Notes under the pieces: generated by a model
The model's database searches: none
Seen by the model: the letters and a program-made list of their open reading frames with translations, nothing else
Told to the model about the DNA's origin: nothing
Position numbers and translations under genes: made by a program
Assembly: GCA_028710655.1 (NCBI GenBank)
Contig: JAQTTS010000006.1
Coordinates: 1 to 21,570 of the forward strand
Source of the DNA: Dehalococcoidales bacterium
GTDB lineage: Bacteria; Chloroflexota; Dehalococcoidia; Dehalococcoidales; UBA5760
Length of the DNA: 21,570 nucleotides
Direction: 5' to 3'
Shown here: positions 15,670 to 21,570 of the stretch, piece by piece
Position numbering within the stretch: the first letter of the stretch is position 1
How the letters are laid out: the number at the start of each line of letters is the position of its first letter

Positions 15670-16299
15670 CTACACGACAGGCATAGTGGCCTTGCTCCCG
15701 GGTATGAAGGGGTTGGTGGCCATATCCATTTCGGCTTCCAACTTCTCACTTTGAGTTACGGGGTGCGTGTATTGGTTCTGGCTATCCTGTTTCTGGTCAT
15801 TCTTCTGACCCTCCAGAGTAAACACATCCGGGATACGGCCATCGCCTTTTCCCGTACCAAACACATCACGCGCCAACTCGTCGTAATCGGCCTTGGCCGA
15901 ATCGATGAATTTCCCAAGATCAGCCTTGAGTCCTTCCTCATCGGTAGCCTCTGATTGAAACGTCTTCATACTCCGTTTGATAAACGCCTTCGCCTTGTCA
16001 TCAAGCTTCCTGTTTGGGTCTGCCAAGACAGTATCGAGCAGTGTGGTGCTCTTGGACATGGTAGTGGCGCGGCTCAGTTGTTTCCCCAAGTCGGCTTTCT
16101 CATTCTCAAGTGTAGCCACTTTGTCACGGAGCTTGTCACGCTCGGTACCAACCCTGTTGGCCATCTCGAAGTGTTCCTTGGTAGTGGCCTTCACATGCTT
16201 CTCCACCACCGGGTCACTGGTAATGTCCGCCTCGTCAAACACCTGTGAGGGCTTGAATCCAAGGTCTTTCACTGCCTGTCGTACATCTGCCAAGTTCAT
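15670..16299 (-). CDS. Nested scaffold protein (internal in-frame start)
   Basis: Within the protease/scaffold gene, ATG 16299 (codon 197) is preceded by GGAGG with a 7-base spacer (GGAGGCAATAAG-ATG), much better than chance for an internal site. It would give a 209-residue product, starting MNLADVRQAV, that contains the whole charged helical region and lacks the presumed protease. Lambda C/Nu3 and similar genes use the same arrangement to make protease-scaffold fusion and free scaffold from one frame. Strong sequence support, no direct proof of use. Confidence 0.6.
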   Translation of the reverse strand: MNLADVRQAVKDLGFKPSQVFDEADITSDPVVEKHVKATTKEHFEMANRVGTERDKLRDKVATLENEKADLGKQLSRATTMSKSTTLLDTVLADPNRKLDDKAKAFIKRSMKTFQSEATDEEGLKADLGKFIDSAKADYDELARDVFGTGKGDGRIPDVFTLEGQKNDQKQDSQNQYTHPVTQSEKLEAEMDMATNPFIPGSKATMPVV

Positions 16300-16887
16300 C
16301 TTATTGCCTCCAGTATCGCTCCCGAATGCTTGTACAGCAAATGCCTGTACCGCACCCAGGAGGGTAGCGCCCGGGAATCCCGGGGAATCGATGCCGGAAT
16401 TGCTCAGTGCAATCCCAGTCACCGAGTTAACACTTGTTGGCCATGCCTGAACTCCATCATGGTCAAACTCCATTTCGGCCTCAATACTGGCTACATCAAG
16501 TGGTCTGGACTTGTGTTGCGGGTATACATAGATAGCCGCCAGCGTGTTGAGGCGATTCCCTACTTCCTTCACTGCCTTTCCAACTACTTCTCCAATCGGT
16601 ATTCTCCCCTCGTGAGAGTTAGTGGTGGGGTCGTGGCGGTCGAACACCACGGTGTTTAGCTGCAACTTATCAGCAATCCACCTGACCGCCGCCTGAACCC
16701 ATGTGATAGTCTTGTTTCCGATGCCGGGTAGATGTAGATTGGACTTACCCTCATGACCAATGGAGTACACCCGTATCTCAGGGTGCTCATCCCGCGCCTT
16801 GATCCTATTGAGGGCTGTCGGGTCTACAATGCCCATAATCTCATCTTGGCTGAATGCCTGTATCTCTGCTGTCAGGTATTGTTTCAT
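15670..16887 (-). CDS. Prohead protease-scaffold fusion protein
   Basis: A 405-residue protein between portal and decoration protein. Residues 1-190 are compact alpha/beta with possible protease elements (VVFDRHDP, 'HEGRIPIGEVVG', 'DVASIEAEMEF' and 'VTGIALSNSGIDSPGFPGA'), comparable in place and size to Mu-type protease/scaffold I proteins. A strand such as 'ASIEAEMEF' followed by 'GIALSNSG' fits the herpesvirus/Mu-like prohead protease fold, but no catalytic Ser/His pair can be assigned safely. Residues about 197-345 are charged coiled-coil helices ('KEHFEMANRVGTERDKLRDK', 'ENEKADLGKQL'), as expected for a scaffold core. ATG 16887 overlaps the portal stop as ATGA. It probably directs capsid assembly and then cleaves itself; the final 60 residues are Gln/Asn/Pro rich. 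Confidence 0.68.
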   Translation of the reverse strand: MKQYLTAEIQAFSQDEIMGIVDPTALNRIKARDEHPEIRVYSIGHEGKSNLHLPGIGNKTITWVQAAVRWIADKLQLNTVVFDRHDPTTNSHEGRIPIGEVVGKAVKEVGNRLNTLAAIYVYPQHKSRPLDVASIEAEMEFDHDGVQAWPTSVNSVTGIALSNSGIDSPGFPGATLLGAVQAFAVQAFGSDTGGNKMNLADVRQAVKDLGFKPSQVFDEADITSDPVVEKHVKATTKEHFEMANRVGTERDKLRDKVATLENEKADLGKQLSRATTMSKSTTLLDTVLADPNRKLDDKAKAFIKRSMKTFQSEATDEEGLKADLGKFIDSAKADYDELARDVFGTGKGDGRIPDVFTLEGQKNDQKQDSQNQYTHPVTQSEKLEAEMDMATNPFIPGSKATMPVV

Positions 16888-18137
16888 GACTGTGGCTCCT
16901 TATTCGGCTCTGGCTCCGGCTTCGGCTTGGGCGCATCCACGCTCTGGGATACCCGTGTCATGTCGGATTCCTCAATCTCTGCACCAACAGCCTCAGGGTT
17001 CAATGTCGTCCCAAATGCCAGATTGGATAGCACCATGGCCTTCTTAAACATCTCCTGATACGCCCCCATCCATGTGCGCCTCTCCTTGCGTGTGGACAAC
17101 TCAATAAGCTCTATCAGGTTCTCGGCGGTATCACGGTTGGAGAGGAGTTCCGGGAAGCCAAGGAAATGCACAGGGATGCCGGTGGTGCCGGATATGATCT
17201 TGATCAGGCCAAGCGTCTCCTCCTTGATCGTGGTATAGCCATCACCATTCCACCCCACGAGTTTGAAGTCAACATTGAGACCACCCAGTATCAGCATTTT
17301 ACCAATACGCCAATTACTGCTGTCAATCCAATCACTGATCTCCTTGGCAGTACGTTTATCCGGCGCAGTGATGACCGGTGTGGGGGCAGAGAATATCCTG
17401 TTGATCTTTCTCCAATCCCACATGGCCTTATCCAAGTCCTCAATCTCACGCAACACGAATGTAGTCTTTGGCGGCGTGGTATTCACATCACTCGCATTAC
17501 CGCCAAACCGCCTGTAAATGAAAACAGCGGGAGGGGCATCAAATGTTACGCCCGGCTCACCGCTGCCTGTATATTTTGCGTTAGTATAATTGAAGAAGTC
17601 GTATGGGGGTGTGGTTATTTCGTAGTTGAACTTGCGCCACGGCGTGTGGATAACACGTATTGCCTTGTTTGCCCTATCCACCAATAGCCTTAGCAGCACT
17701 CTCCCCTCAAGTTCGGCCTCTTTCGCATACTCCTGTACCATTTCCTCATCAAGGTTATTATACTTCATGAACTCGGTCACCCACGCCAGTTCCTTCTTGG
17801 CGTTACCATCGAACCCATCGCGCTTCACTGGCTTTACACCCTTGCCAACACTGAAGGCCGTGCGCATGTCAATGATATTGCGCGTGGTCATACACCCCCA
17901 CCTGGCAGTACCGTCATACATTTTGCTGAGTTGGGCTACCTGTGATGGGTAATCGGTGTAGCGTGTTCCGGTATAGTGGAGGGTGGAGGTTGAGTCCGTA
18001 TTCGTGGTGATGTCAGTGGTTGCTTGTATTTCAGATATGAGGCGGGTCACCTGATGGGTGAGTATTTCATTCTGCTTTATAAGTGCTGTACGGCTTGATG
18101 GATACTTTTTATGTATAAACACAGATGATAAGTCCAT
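16884..18137 (-). CDS. Portal protein
   Basis: A 417-residue protein directly after the large terminase. It has the portal layout: N-terminal helices, 'MYDGTARWGCMTTRNIIDMR' (about 72-91), a wing region with strands ('RVLLRLLVDRANKAIRVIH'), a 'PVITAPDKRTAKEISDWID' clip/stem segment, and 'IPVHFLGFPELLSNRDTAEN' followed by 'RRTWMGAYQEMFKKAMVLSN', the familiar 'gip...lg......s.A......f...i......f...l' order at the end of portal cores. Portals form the 12-subunit ring through which DNA is packaged. ATG 18137 is chosen because AGGAGG lies 5 bases upstream; the frame remains open to ATG 18230, but that extension reads through the control region. The start codon sits in the 3' arm of a strong inverted repeat. 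Confidence 0.85.
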   Translation of the reverse strand: MDLSSVFIHKKYPSSRTALIKQNEILTHQVTRLISEIQATTDITTNTDSTSTLHYTGTRYTDYPSQVAQLSKMYDGTARWGCMTTRNIIDMRTAFSVGKGVKPVKRDGFDGNAKKELAWVTEFMKYNNLDEEMVQEYAKEAELEGRVLLRLLVDRANKAIRVIHTPWRKFNYEITTPPYDFFNYTNAKYTGSGEPGVTFDAPPAVFIYRRFGGNASDVNTTPPKTTFVLREIEDLDKAMWDWRKINRIFSAPTPVITAPDKRTAKEISDWIDSSNWRIGKMLILGGLNVDFKLVGWNGDGYTTIKEETLGLIKIISGTTGIPVHFLGFPELLSNRDTAENLIELIELSTRKERRTWMGAYQEMFKKAMVLSNLAFGTTLNPEAVGAEIEESDMTRVSQSVDAPKPKPEPEPNKEPQS

Positions 18138-18177
18138 TACCGCCGCCTCCTGCAAGGATGTATGTGTGGCGGTAATG
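18135..18177 (-). promoter_or_regulatory. mRNA hairpin covering the portal start codon
   Basis: On the minus strand CATTACCGCC (18177-18168) is a perfect 10-base match to GGCGGTAATG (18144-18135), with a 23-base loop. The portal ATG forms the last three bases of the 3' arm, and its AGGAGG lies at the 3' edge of the loop, where CCT-TGC-AGG can also pair. Formation of this hairpin should hinder portal translation. Confidence 0.75.
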
Positions 18178-18203
18178 TATATATGTATCTGGAGCAAAGT
18201 CAA
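18176..18203 (-). promoter_or_regulatory. Candidate sigma70-type promoter for the portal and downstream genes
   Basis: TTGACT (18203-18198) and TATACA (18181-18176) are separated by 16 bases, in the only sizeable gap of this part of the operon. The -35 box matches consensus at five of six positions and the -10 box at four. Predicted start of transcription is near 18169, close to the end of the 5' arm of the portal hairpin. A chance match cannot be excluded. Confidence 0.5.
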
Positions 18204-18220
18204 GAGAAATGTGTAGCGAG

Positions 18221-18247
18221 TTACCCACATTGGGTAATCAGTTACCC
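18221..18247 (-). repeat. Three phased GGGTAA half-sites (candidate operator)
   Basis: On the minus strand the order is GGGTAA (18247-18242), TTACCC (18237-18232), GGGTAA (18226-18221). The outer copies are direct repeats 21 bp apart, and the middle copy is inverted 10 to 11 bp from each, so all lie on one face of the helix. As RNA, the middle copy could pair with either neighbour but not both. They lie about 52 to 78 bases upstream of the predicted start of transcription, a position suited to an activator or to an upstream control site. Confidence 0.55.
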
Positions 18248-18279
18248 GTATTCGAGACGTCTGTATAGTATTTTGGCCA

Positions 18280-19764
18280 TTATTCTGGGCTTACGTCATG
18301 TTTTGGTGTTGCCAGCCCCACTTCCTCACCCCTGCCCATCTTGGCCAGGCAGAAGTACCGCGTTTCATCCAATGTATGGTTATTCTTGTCCACTGGCTTA
18401 TCATTCTTGATTACGTACATGGTCATCTCCTGCCGGAAGTGCATACACCCACGGTTGACGAACAGGGTAGGGGCACCCAGTACCGGCTTCAGGGCAGACT
18501 TCACCCTCTCTATCCCCTCGTCAATGGTCTTCTTCTCCTGCACGGTCATGATGGCTCCAGGCATGGCGTCCTCCCACTCCTTGATCAGGTCAGGGCGGGA
18601 GTTATCGGGTATGATCTCCTTCACACGCTTCCACCACGGCGCTTTCTTGGCGGCTGCAATGAGGTTGCCATTGGTCACTGACCCTTCACTGCTCTGCAGG
18701 TACAGTTCGGTTATCCGTATCCATGTCCCCTTGCCGCCAAGTTCTTCCGGTGCCTCCTGCCATACCCCCAGACTAAATGGGTCAGTGCCTCCCCAGTCTA
18801 TACTGATCACCACGGGCTTGTCCATAAGGGGCACATTCACCAAGTGCAGCTTCTCGTCCCACTCCTGCTCATACACCGAATCCCCCACACCCACCTTGGT
18901 GCATAGCCAGTCACGTGCCAACATGGAGTATGACAAGGTAGTGAGCTTATTGATAAAGTCTTGTATGGTATAGTATCCATCCGCACCCTTCATCTGCTTT
19001 CCGGGGCAGATAGAAGTCAATGGGCACGTAGAGCAGACATAATCGCGGCATGACTCAATATTCTCCCACACACAATACCGATATATCCTGTGGCCTTTTT
19101 CCGCCGCGTTGGCCAATGCAACATCCATTTGTCCTGCTACATGGTGATTGGTAGAGAACATGGCCAATGACGCCGGGTGTCCGTAATTCGACTGTGGCTG
19201 TGAGAGTGCATCCTGATATATCTGATCCTCAATTTCGTCAACTTCATCCAGCTTCAGGCACTGTGGGTGTGGACCGCGCACTGATGTCCTGCTGGCGGTA
19301 AGGATACTCACCTCACTGCCGTTGGTAAACTCAGCCCGTGTCTGCATGATATCACGCACGAGCCGGGCATTATCTGGGTCTGTTTCATCACGGAATCTGG
19401 TCATTGCCCGGTACGACAAGAGACTCTGATCCTTACTCCCACCCAGAATCTTGGTCTCATAGTTTGCCAGACTGCATGATTTCGTCCATGAATCGAGACC
19501 ACCGAACAGGAATGTCTTGCTGCCAGACCTGCCAGCCCAAAGCACATAGTACAGCACCCTATTCGTGAGTACATCTGCCACTGGCCTGAATTGGCTATCA
19601 TGGTCCGGATTATTACATATCCGCTTTGTCCCGACCTTCACGAAGCGCAATGCAGCAAGGTACTCCGCCACATCAAGGTCAGTCTTCATCCCCTCGTTCA
19701 GGTACTTCACTATAATCTGCTTCCGAAATTCCTCCCGCAGCAGACCGATCTCCTTCATGCTCAT
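18280..19764 (-). CDS. Terminase large subunit
   Basis: The packaging motor: an ATPase that drives DNA into the prohead and a nuclease that cuts concatemers. With ATG 19764 as start, a Walker A-type loop AGRSGSKT lies at about 77-84 and Walker B plus catalytic Glu in LKLDEVDE at about 170-177. The nuclease part begins with VVISIDWGG (first catalytic Asp about 323), and 'NNHTLDETRYFCL' near the C-terminus provides the second acidic cluster. A cysteine group C239-x4-C-x2-C-x5-C253 between the domains may bind zinc or an iron-sulfur cluster. The frame also allows TTG 19785, with a good AAAGGAG site, so the start is uncertain by seven residues. The gene overlaps the small subunit gene by about 86 bases. 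Confidence 0.92.
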   Translation of the reverse strand: MSMKEIGLLREEFRKQIIVKYLNEGMKTDLDVAEYLAALRFVKVGTKRICNNPDHDSQFRPVADVLTNRVLYYVLWAGRSGSKTFLFGGLDSWTKSCSLANYETKILGGSKDQSLLSYRAMTRFRDETDPDNARLVRDIMQTRAEFTNGSEVSILTASRTSVRGPHPQCLKLDEVDEIEDQIYQDALSQPQSNYGHPASLAMFSTNHHVAGQMDVALANAAEKGHRIYRYCVWENIESCRDYVCSTCPLTSICPGKQMKGADGYYTIQDFINKLTTLSYSMLARDWLCTKVGVGDSVYEQEWDEKLHLVNVPLMDKPVVISIDWGGTDPFSLGVWQEAPEELGGKGTWIRITELYLQSSEGSVTNGNLIAAAKKAPWWKRVKEIIPDNSRPDLIKEWEDAMPGAIMTVQEKKTIDEGIERVKSALKPVLGAPTLFVNRGCMHFRQEMTMYVIKNDKPVDKNNHTLDETRYFCLAKMGRGEEVGLATPKHDVSPE

Positions 19765-20332
19765 TCGTGGGCTCCGTAGCGTCAAAACCGGCTCCTTTCA
19801 GATATGCAATACGTTCCTCTTGGCTCAGGTTCTTGTCCATGAACATGACCAGATTGTTAATATTCGTGTGACTTGGCTTCGGGTCGTCCTTGGGGCCGAA
19901 GTCAACGATAAAGTGGTGGTATGCCTCAAGCAGGCTCTTGTACGTGCGTATGACCTCGGCAAGCTCACTGGCGCGTTTGATCTTGATCTTGGGACTGTAC
20001 TTGCCCGTGGCGGGGTCATAGTCGAATGCAGACTCCACCATACTCTCGACTTGGTGCAGCATCGTGGCTGCCTTGCGCAGGATAGGGTCATTGGTCACCT
20101 CCAACTCCCCTACCTTCTCCTTCTCGGCAAGGAGCTGGGCGTGTTGGGCAATGCGTCCGTCCCAGTCGAATTGCTTTGCCCACGAGGACACCGATGTGGT
20201 GGCGGCGTTGAAGTGGTCTGCCACCTTGCGGTAAGAGCGGCCAGTGCCCAGTTGCAGGTAGTAGTCGAATGCCTCCTTATGCCGTTTGCGTTCCACCATG
20301 GGCGTGAGCTTAGGTCTACGTCCTTGCGTCAT
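19679..20332 (-). CDS. Terminase small subunit
   Basis: A 217-residue DNA-recognition subunit directly upstream of, and overlapping, the large terminase. Residues about 33-55 ('SYRKVADHFNAATTSVSSWA' and 'KQFDWDGRI') form a helix-turn-helix of the phBC6A51/small-terminase kind that binds the packaging site, with the typical 'W...F.WdgRi' ending. The middle is helical ('ATMLHQVESMVESAFDY', 'ASELAEVIRTYKSLLEAYH'), suited to ring oligomerisation, and the C-terminus is acidic. ATG 20332 has GGGGGAG upstream and overlaps the membrane protein gene by 17 bases. Confidence 0.85.
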   Translation of the reverse strand: MTQGRRPKLTPMVERKRHKEAFDYYLQLGTGRSYRKVADHFNAATTSVSSWAKQFDWDGRIAQHAQLLAEKEKVGELEVTNDPILRKAATMLHQVESMVESAFDYDPATGKYSPKIKIKRASELAEVIRTYKSLLEAYHHFIVDFGPKDDPKPSHTNINNLVMFMDKNLSQEERIAYLKGAGFDATEPTNEHEGDRSAAGGISEADYSEVPERGDED

Positions 20333-20543
20333 TACTCCCCCCTTCCTTGAGCCATTTCATAAGTCCCCAGATCGATATGCCCAGATAGAGCATGAACAGG
20401 CAGGACTGGGCATATAACCCTGCTTCCCAGTCAACGATTGCCCATGCGGTATTGGACACGATCCACAAAGCGAAACAGGCCGGGCGCTTATACACGTTCA
20501 GGATAACTCCGGCGAATGCGATAAGGGCTATGAGCCACGTCAT
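20316..20543 (-). CDS. Small PnuC-like membrane protein (half-length)
   Basis: A 75-residue protein with three membrane helices (about 3-17, 24-40, 44-63). 'FALWIVSNTAWAIVDW' and 'LFMLYLGISIWGLMKW' follow the pattern of one repeat of PnuC-type nicotinamide riboside/NMN transporters, in which each half has an aromatic-rich 'W...N..W' helix and an ending '.yG...W'. Short versions encoded by phages are known. Full PnuC is about three times longer, so this would have to work as an oligomer, or has another role such as membrane sensing. ATG 20543 overlaps the Dam stop as ATGA. The call is tentative; the three-helix topology is secure. Confidence 0.65.
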   Translation of the reverse strand: MTWLIALIAFAGVILNVYKRPACFALWIVSNTAWAIVDWEAGLYAQSCLFMLYLGISIWGLMKWLKEGGSNDART

Positions 20544-20965
20544 TTATCTCCCCCTCTAAAAATAACCACCATTGATGGAAAAGGGGCATTACCCAGTTTT
20601 TCTTTTCCACTGAATTGCAGTCTTCCCCGTATAAATCTAATTTCTGCCTTACCGTAAATATAATCATGGAACCAACTCGTATCTGTTCTTGCAGGGAGAA
20701 GCATTACCACTAATCCGCGTGTTTCAGCTGCTTTCTTTACCCATTTTCGGATCTGGCGACCATATGGCGGATTGCAGAATACTGATTCTCCGTCCCACGA
20801 AAGACTTAACCCATCTATATCCTCCGTGAAGTAGAAATCGCATTTAGCATTATCGTCGGTAGCGCATGGGTCAAGGGTAAAATAAAATTCCGCATCCAGC
20901 TCAACAAAAAGCTCTTGTGGGGTTCCCCAATTCGCTGTTTTGCTTGAGTAATGGACATTATTCAT
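20540..20965 (-). CDS. Phage DNA N6-adenine methyltransferase (Dam family)
   Basis: A 141-residue protein of the phage-type Dam family. Motifs in order: WGTP (13-16), DPCA (32-35), the catalytic 'VFCNPPYG' with NPPY at 65-68, 'MLLPARTDTSWFH' (88-100), 'GRLQF' (114-118) and 'NAPFPSMVVIF' (126-136). It methylates adenine in DNA, which may protect phage DNA against host restriction or mark the packaging site. ATG 20965 lies inside the last codons of the upstream 29-residue ORF. The gene is visibly more AT-rich (runs such as tttttcttttcc) than its neighbours, suggesting separate acquisition. Confidence 0.9.
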   Translation of the reverse strand: MNNVHYSSKTANWGTPQELFVELDAEFYFTLDPCATDDNAKCDFYFTEDIDGLSLSWDGESVFCNPPYGRQIRKWVKKAAETRGLVVMLLPARTDTSWFHDYIYGKAEIRFIRGRLQFSGKEKLGNAPFPSMVVIFRGGDK

Positions 20966-21047
20966 ACGCCTTCAACTCCTTCCAGTTCTTCCCCACCTCC
21001 ACGTCCGCCTTCACCCGCCCCTCGTAGTCCTTCCCCCGCGTCGTCAT
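20958..21047 (-). CDS. Small ORF of 29 residues, unknown
   Basis: Starts at ATG 21047 overlapping the upstream HTH gene stop as ATGA, with GGGGGGAGG just before it, and ends at TAA 20958, 8 bases inside the Dam gene. The product MTTRGKDYEGRVKADVEVGK plus nine residues is charged and lysine-rich. It exactly fills the space between its two neighbours, as real genes in this operon do, but it is too short to recognise. It could also be only a coupling ORF. Confidence 0.45.
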   Translation of the reverse strand: MTTRGKDYEGRVKADVEVGKNWKELKAYE

Positions 21048-21289
21048 GGCCTCCCCCCGGTCTCCGGCTGATCGGCTGGTAGCGGCCCCAGCTGGTCAAT
21101 GACTGCATGGTAGTACTCATCACTAAGAAATTCCCGCAGTGCCGCATCCGTAACCATATAACTCCCGCGTTCGCCGCCTATCTTCTTCGCCCGCAGTTTC
21201 CCTGTCCGGCACCATACCCGCACGGTCTCCTCGTTCTTCATGGTGACGCTGGCAATGTCTCCGGTCGTATACAGTGGTTTTCGCATCAT
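21044..21289 (-). CDS. Excisionase/MerR-type helix-turn-helix protein
   Basis: An 81-residue DNA-binding protein. Residues about 7-36 ('YTTGDIASVTMKNEETVRVW', then 'CRTGKLRAKKIG') match the winged HTH of the excisionase/MerR 'helix_turn_helix_17' group: 'T..eiA..l.vs..TVr.W...GkL.a.kig' followed by a 'Y.V...al..fl' wing, here 'YMVTDAALREFL'. ATG 21289 has GAGGAGG 9 bases upstream, inside the last codons of the DNA methylase. In this location it may regulate the packaging operon or bind near the packaging site rather than act in excision, since no integrase is seen. Confidence 0.75.
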   Translation of the reverse strand: MMRKPLYTTGDIASVTMKNEETVRVWCRTGKLRAKKIGGERGSYMVTDAALREFLSDEYYHAVIDQLGPLPADQPETGGRP

Positions 21290-21292
21290 AGT

Positions 21293-21570
21293 TTACGCCT
21301 CCTCGGCGGCAGCAATGCGTTTATTGGCTATCTCACATGCACTAACATCGTTATCCATGCCAATGAACAAAAACCCCTCTCGCACTGCCGCTTTGCCGGT
21401 GCTCCCGCTTCCCGCGAATGGGTCAAGGATAATGCCATTTGGCGGTGTGATCAGGCGACACAGATAGCGCATGAGGGATGTGGGTTTGCCCGTGGCGTGG
21501 GTATTAATTAGCGGCTTCCAGTTTGCGGCGTCGCTTATTGTCAACAGCATTTTGGATACAGCACCGCTTG
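21293..21570 (-). CDS. DNA methylase (N4/N6, partial at right edge)
   Basis: C-terminal 91 residues of a gene whose frame is open to the window edge. 'HATGKPTSLMRYLCRLITPP' followed by 'GIILDPFAGSGSTG' (motif I, FxGxG) and 'GFLFIGMDND' is the typical C-terminal block of PF01555 DNA methylases with beta-class motif order, in which the catalytic (D/N)PP(Y/W) motif lies upstream, outside this window. The usual 'KP...m' substrate pocket is present. It methylates cytosine N4 or adenine N6. Only three bases separate its stop from the HTH gene. Confidence 0.85.
   Translation of the reverse strand, partial: SGAVSKMLLTISDAANWKPLINTHATGKPTSLMRYLCRLITPPNGIILDPFAGSGSTGKAAVREGFLFIGMDNDVSACEIANKRIAAAEEA

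Larger units (their letters stand above)
18138..18279 (-). other. Intergenic control region between terminase and portal
   Basis: This 142-base gap is the longest in the window and holds no convincing gene. From upstream to downstream on the minus strand it carries an AT-rich stretch after the terminase stop, the three GGGTAA half-sites, a candidate promoter and the portal start-codon hairpin, each listed separately. Confidence 0.7.

Noticed and set aside
18138..18230. N-terminal extension of the portal with a hydrophobic, signal-like stretch
   Set aside because: It reads through the promoter, repeat and hairpin region and lacks a good ribosome binding site; ATG 18137 has AGGAGG at the right distance.
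19565..20350. 261-residue plus-strand open frame
   Set aside because: Antisense to the two terminase genes, which have strong motif or context support.
20962..21147. 61-residue minus-strand frame ending in a Gly/Glu-rich run
   Set aside because: Overlaps the HTH gene in another frame; the translation is a low-complexity product of GGGGAG-rich DNA. The coupled 29-residue ORF explains the space better.
1..21570. CRISPR array, tRNA genes, insertion sequences, integrase or attachment site
   Set aside because: No spaced direct repeats, cloverleaf-like sequence, transposase motifs or recombinase gene were seen while reading the window.

Overview
The window is part of a tailed double-stranded DNA phage (or prophage) genome. 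It carries the packaging, head and tail morphogenesis block of a lambda/HK97-like siphovirus. Every supported gene lies on the minus strand, so the genes read from right to left, and most neighbours overlap by ATGA or TAATG or sit a few bases apart with clear GGAG-type ribosome binding sites. The long tape measure and the lambda M/L-like tail-tip genes point to a long non-contractile tail. No tRNA, rRNA, insertion sequence, integrase or CRISPR array was seen. The host cannot be named. The SD-driven gene starts show it is a bacterium, and the large secreted beta-helix protein is of a kind common in FCB-group and related Gram-negatives, which is only a weak hint.

In transcription order: (1) 21570-20316 holds a DNA methylase cut by the window edge, an excisionase/MerR-like HTH protein, a 29-residue ORF, a phage Dam-type adenine methyltransferase and a half-length PnuC-like membrane protein. 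(2) 20332-14187 holds small and large terminase, portal, a protease/scaffold protein with a probable nested scaffold start, a DUF2190-like decoration protein and the major capsid protein. The only sizeable gap here, between terminase and portal, is dense with signals: a candidate promoter, three phased GGGTAA half-sites and a 10-bp inverted repeat that covers the portal start codon. (3) 14108-9157 is an accessory cassette inserted in the head operon: a three-domain glycosyltransferase, a GT2 glycosyltransferase, a SAM methyltransferase and two tandem paralogous radical SAM enzymes. (4) 9142-3672 holds head-tail adaptor, a small unknown beta-rich protein, a 961-residue secreted and membrane-anchored beta-helix protein, head closure, HK97 gp10-like, tail terminator and major tail proteins. 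(5) 3647-1 holds the tail assembly chaperones G and GT, joined by a -1 frameshift, then tape measure and minor tail proteins M and L (L runs off the left edge).

The two most unusual parts are the radical SAM/glycosyltransferase/methyltransferase cassette and the large secreted, anchored beta-helix protein, both embedded among capsid genes. The working inference is that the cassette builds or transfers a modified glycan, or makes a covalent modification, on a virion or host-surface component. The fine regulatory structure is also notable: a slippery A AAA AAC followed by a hairpin in gene G, a nested scaffold start, and a start-codon hairpin at the portal whose 5' arm would be missing from transcripts made at the local promoter. 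Functions are read from motifs and gene order only; no database search was run.
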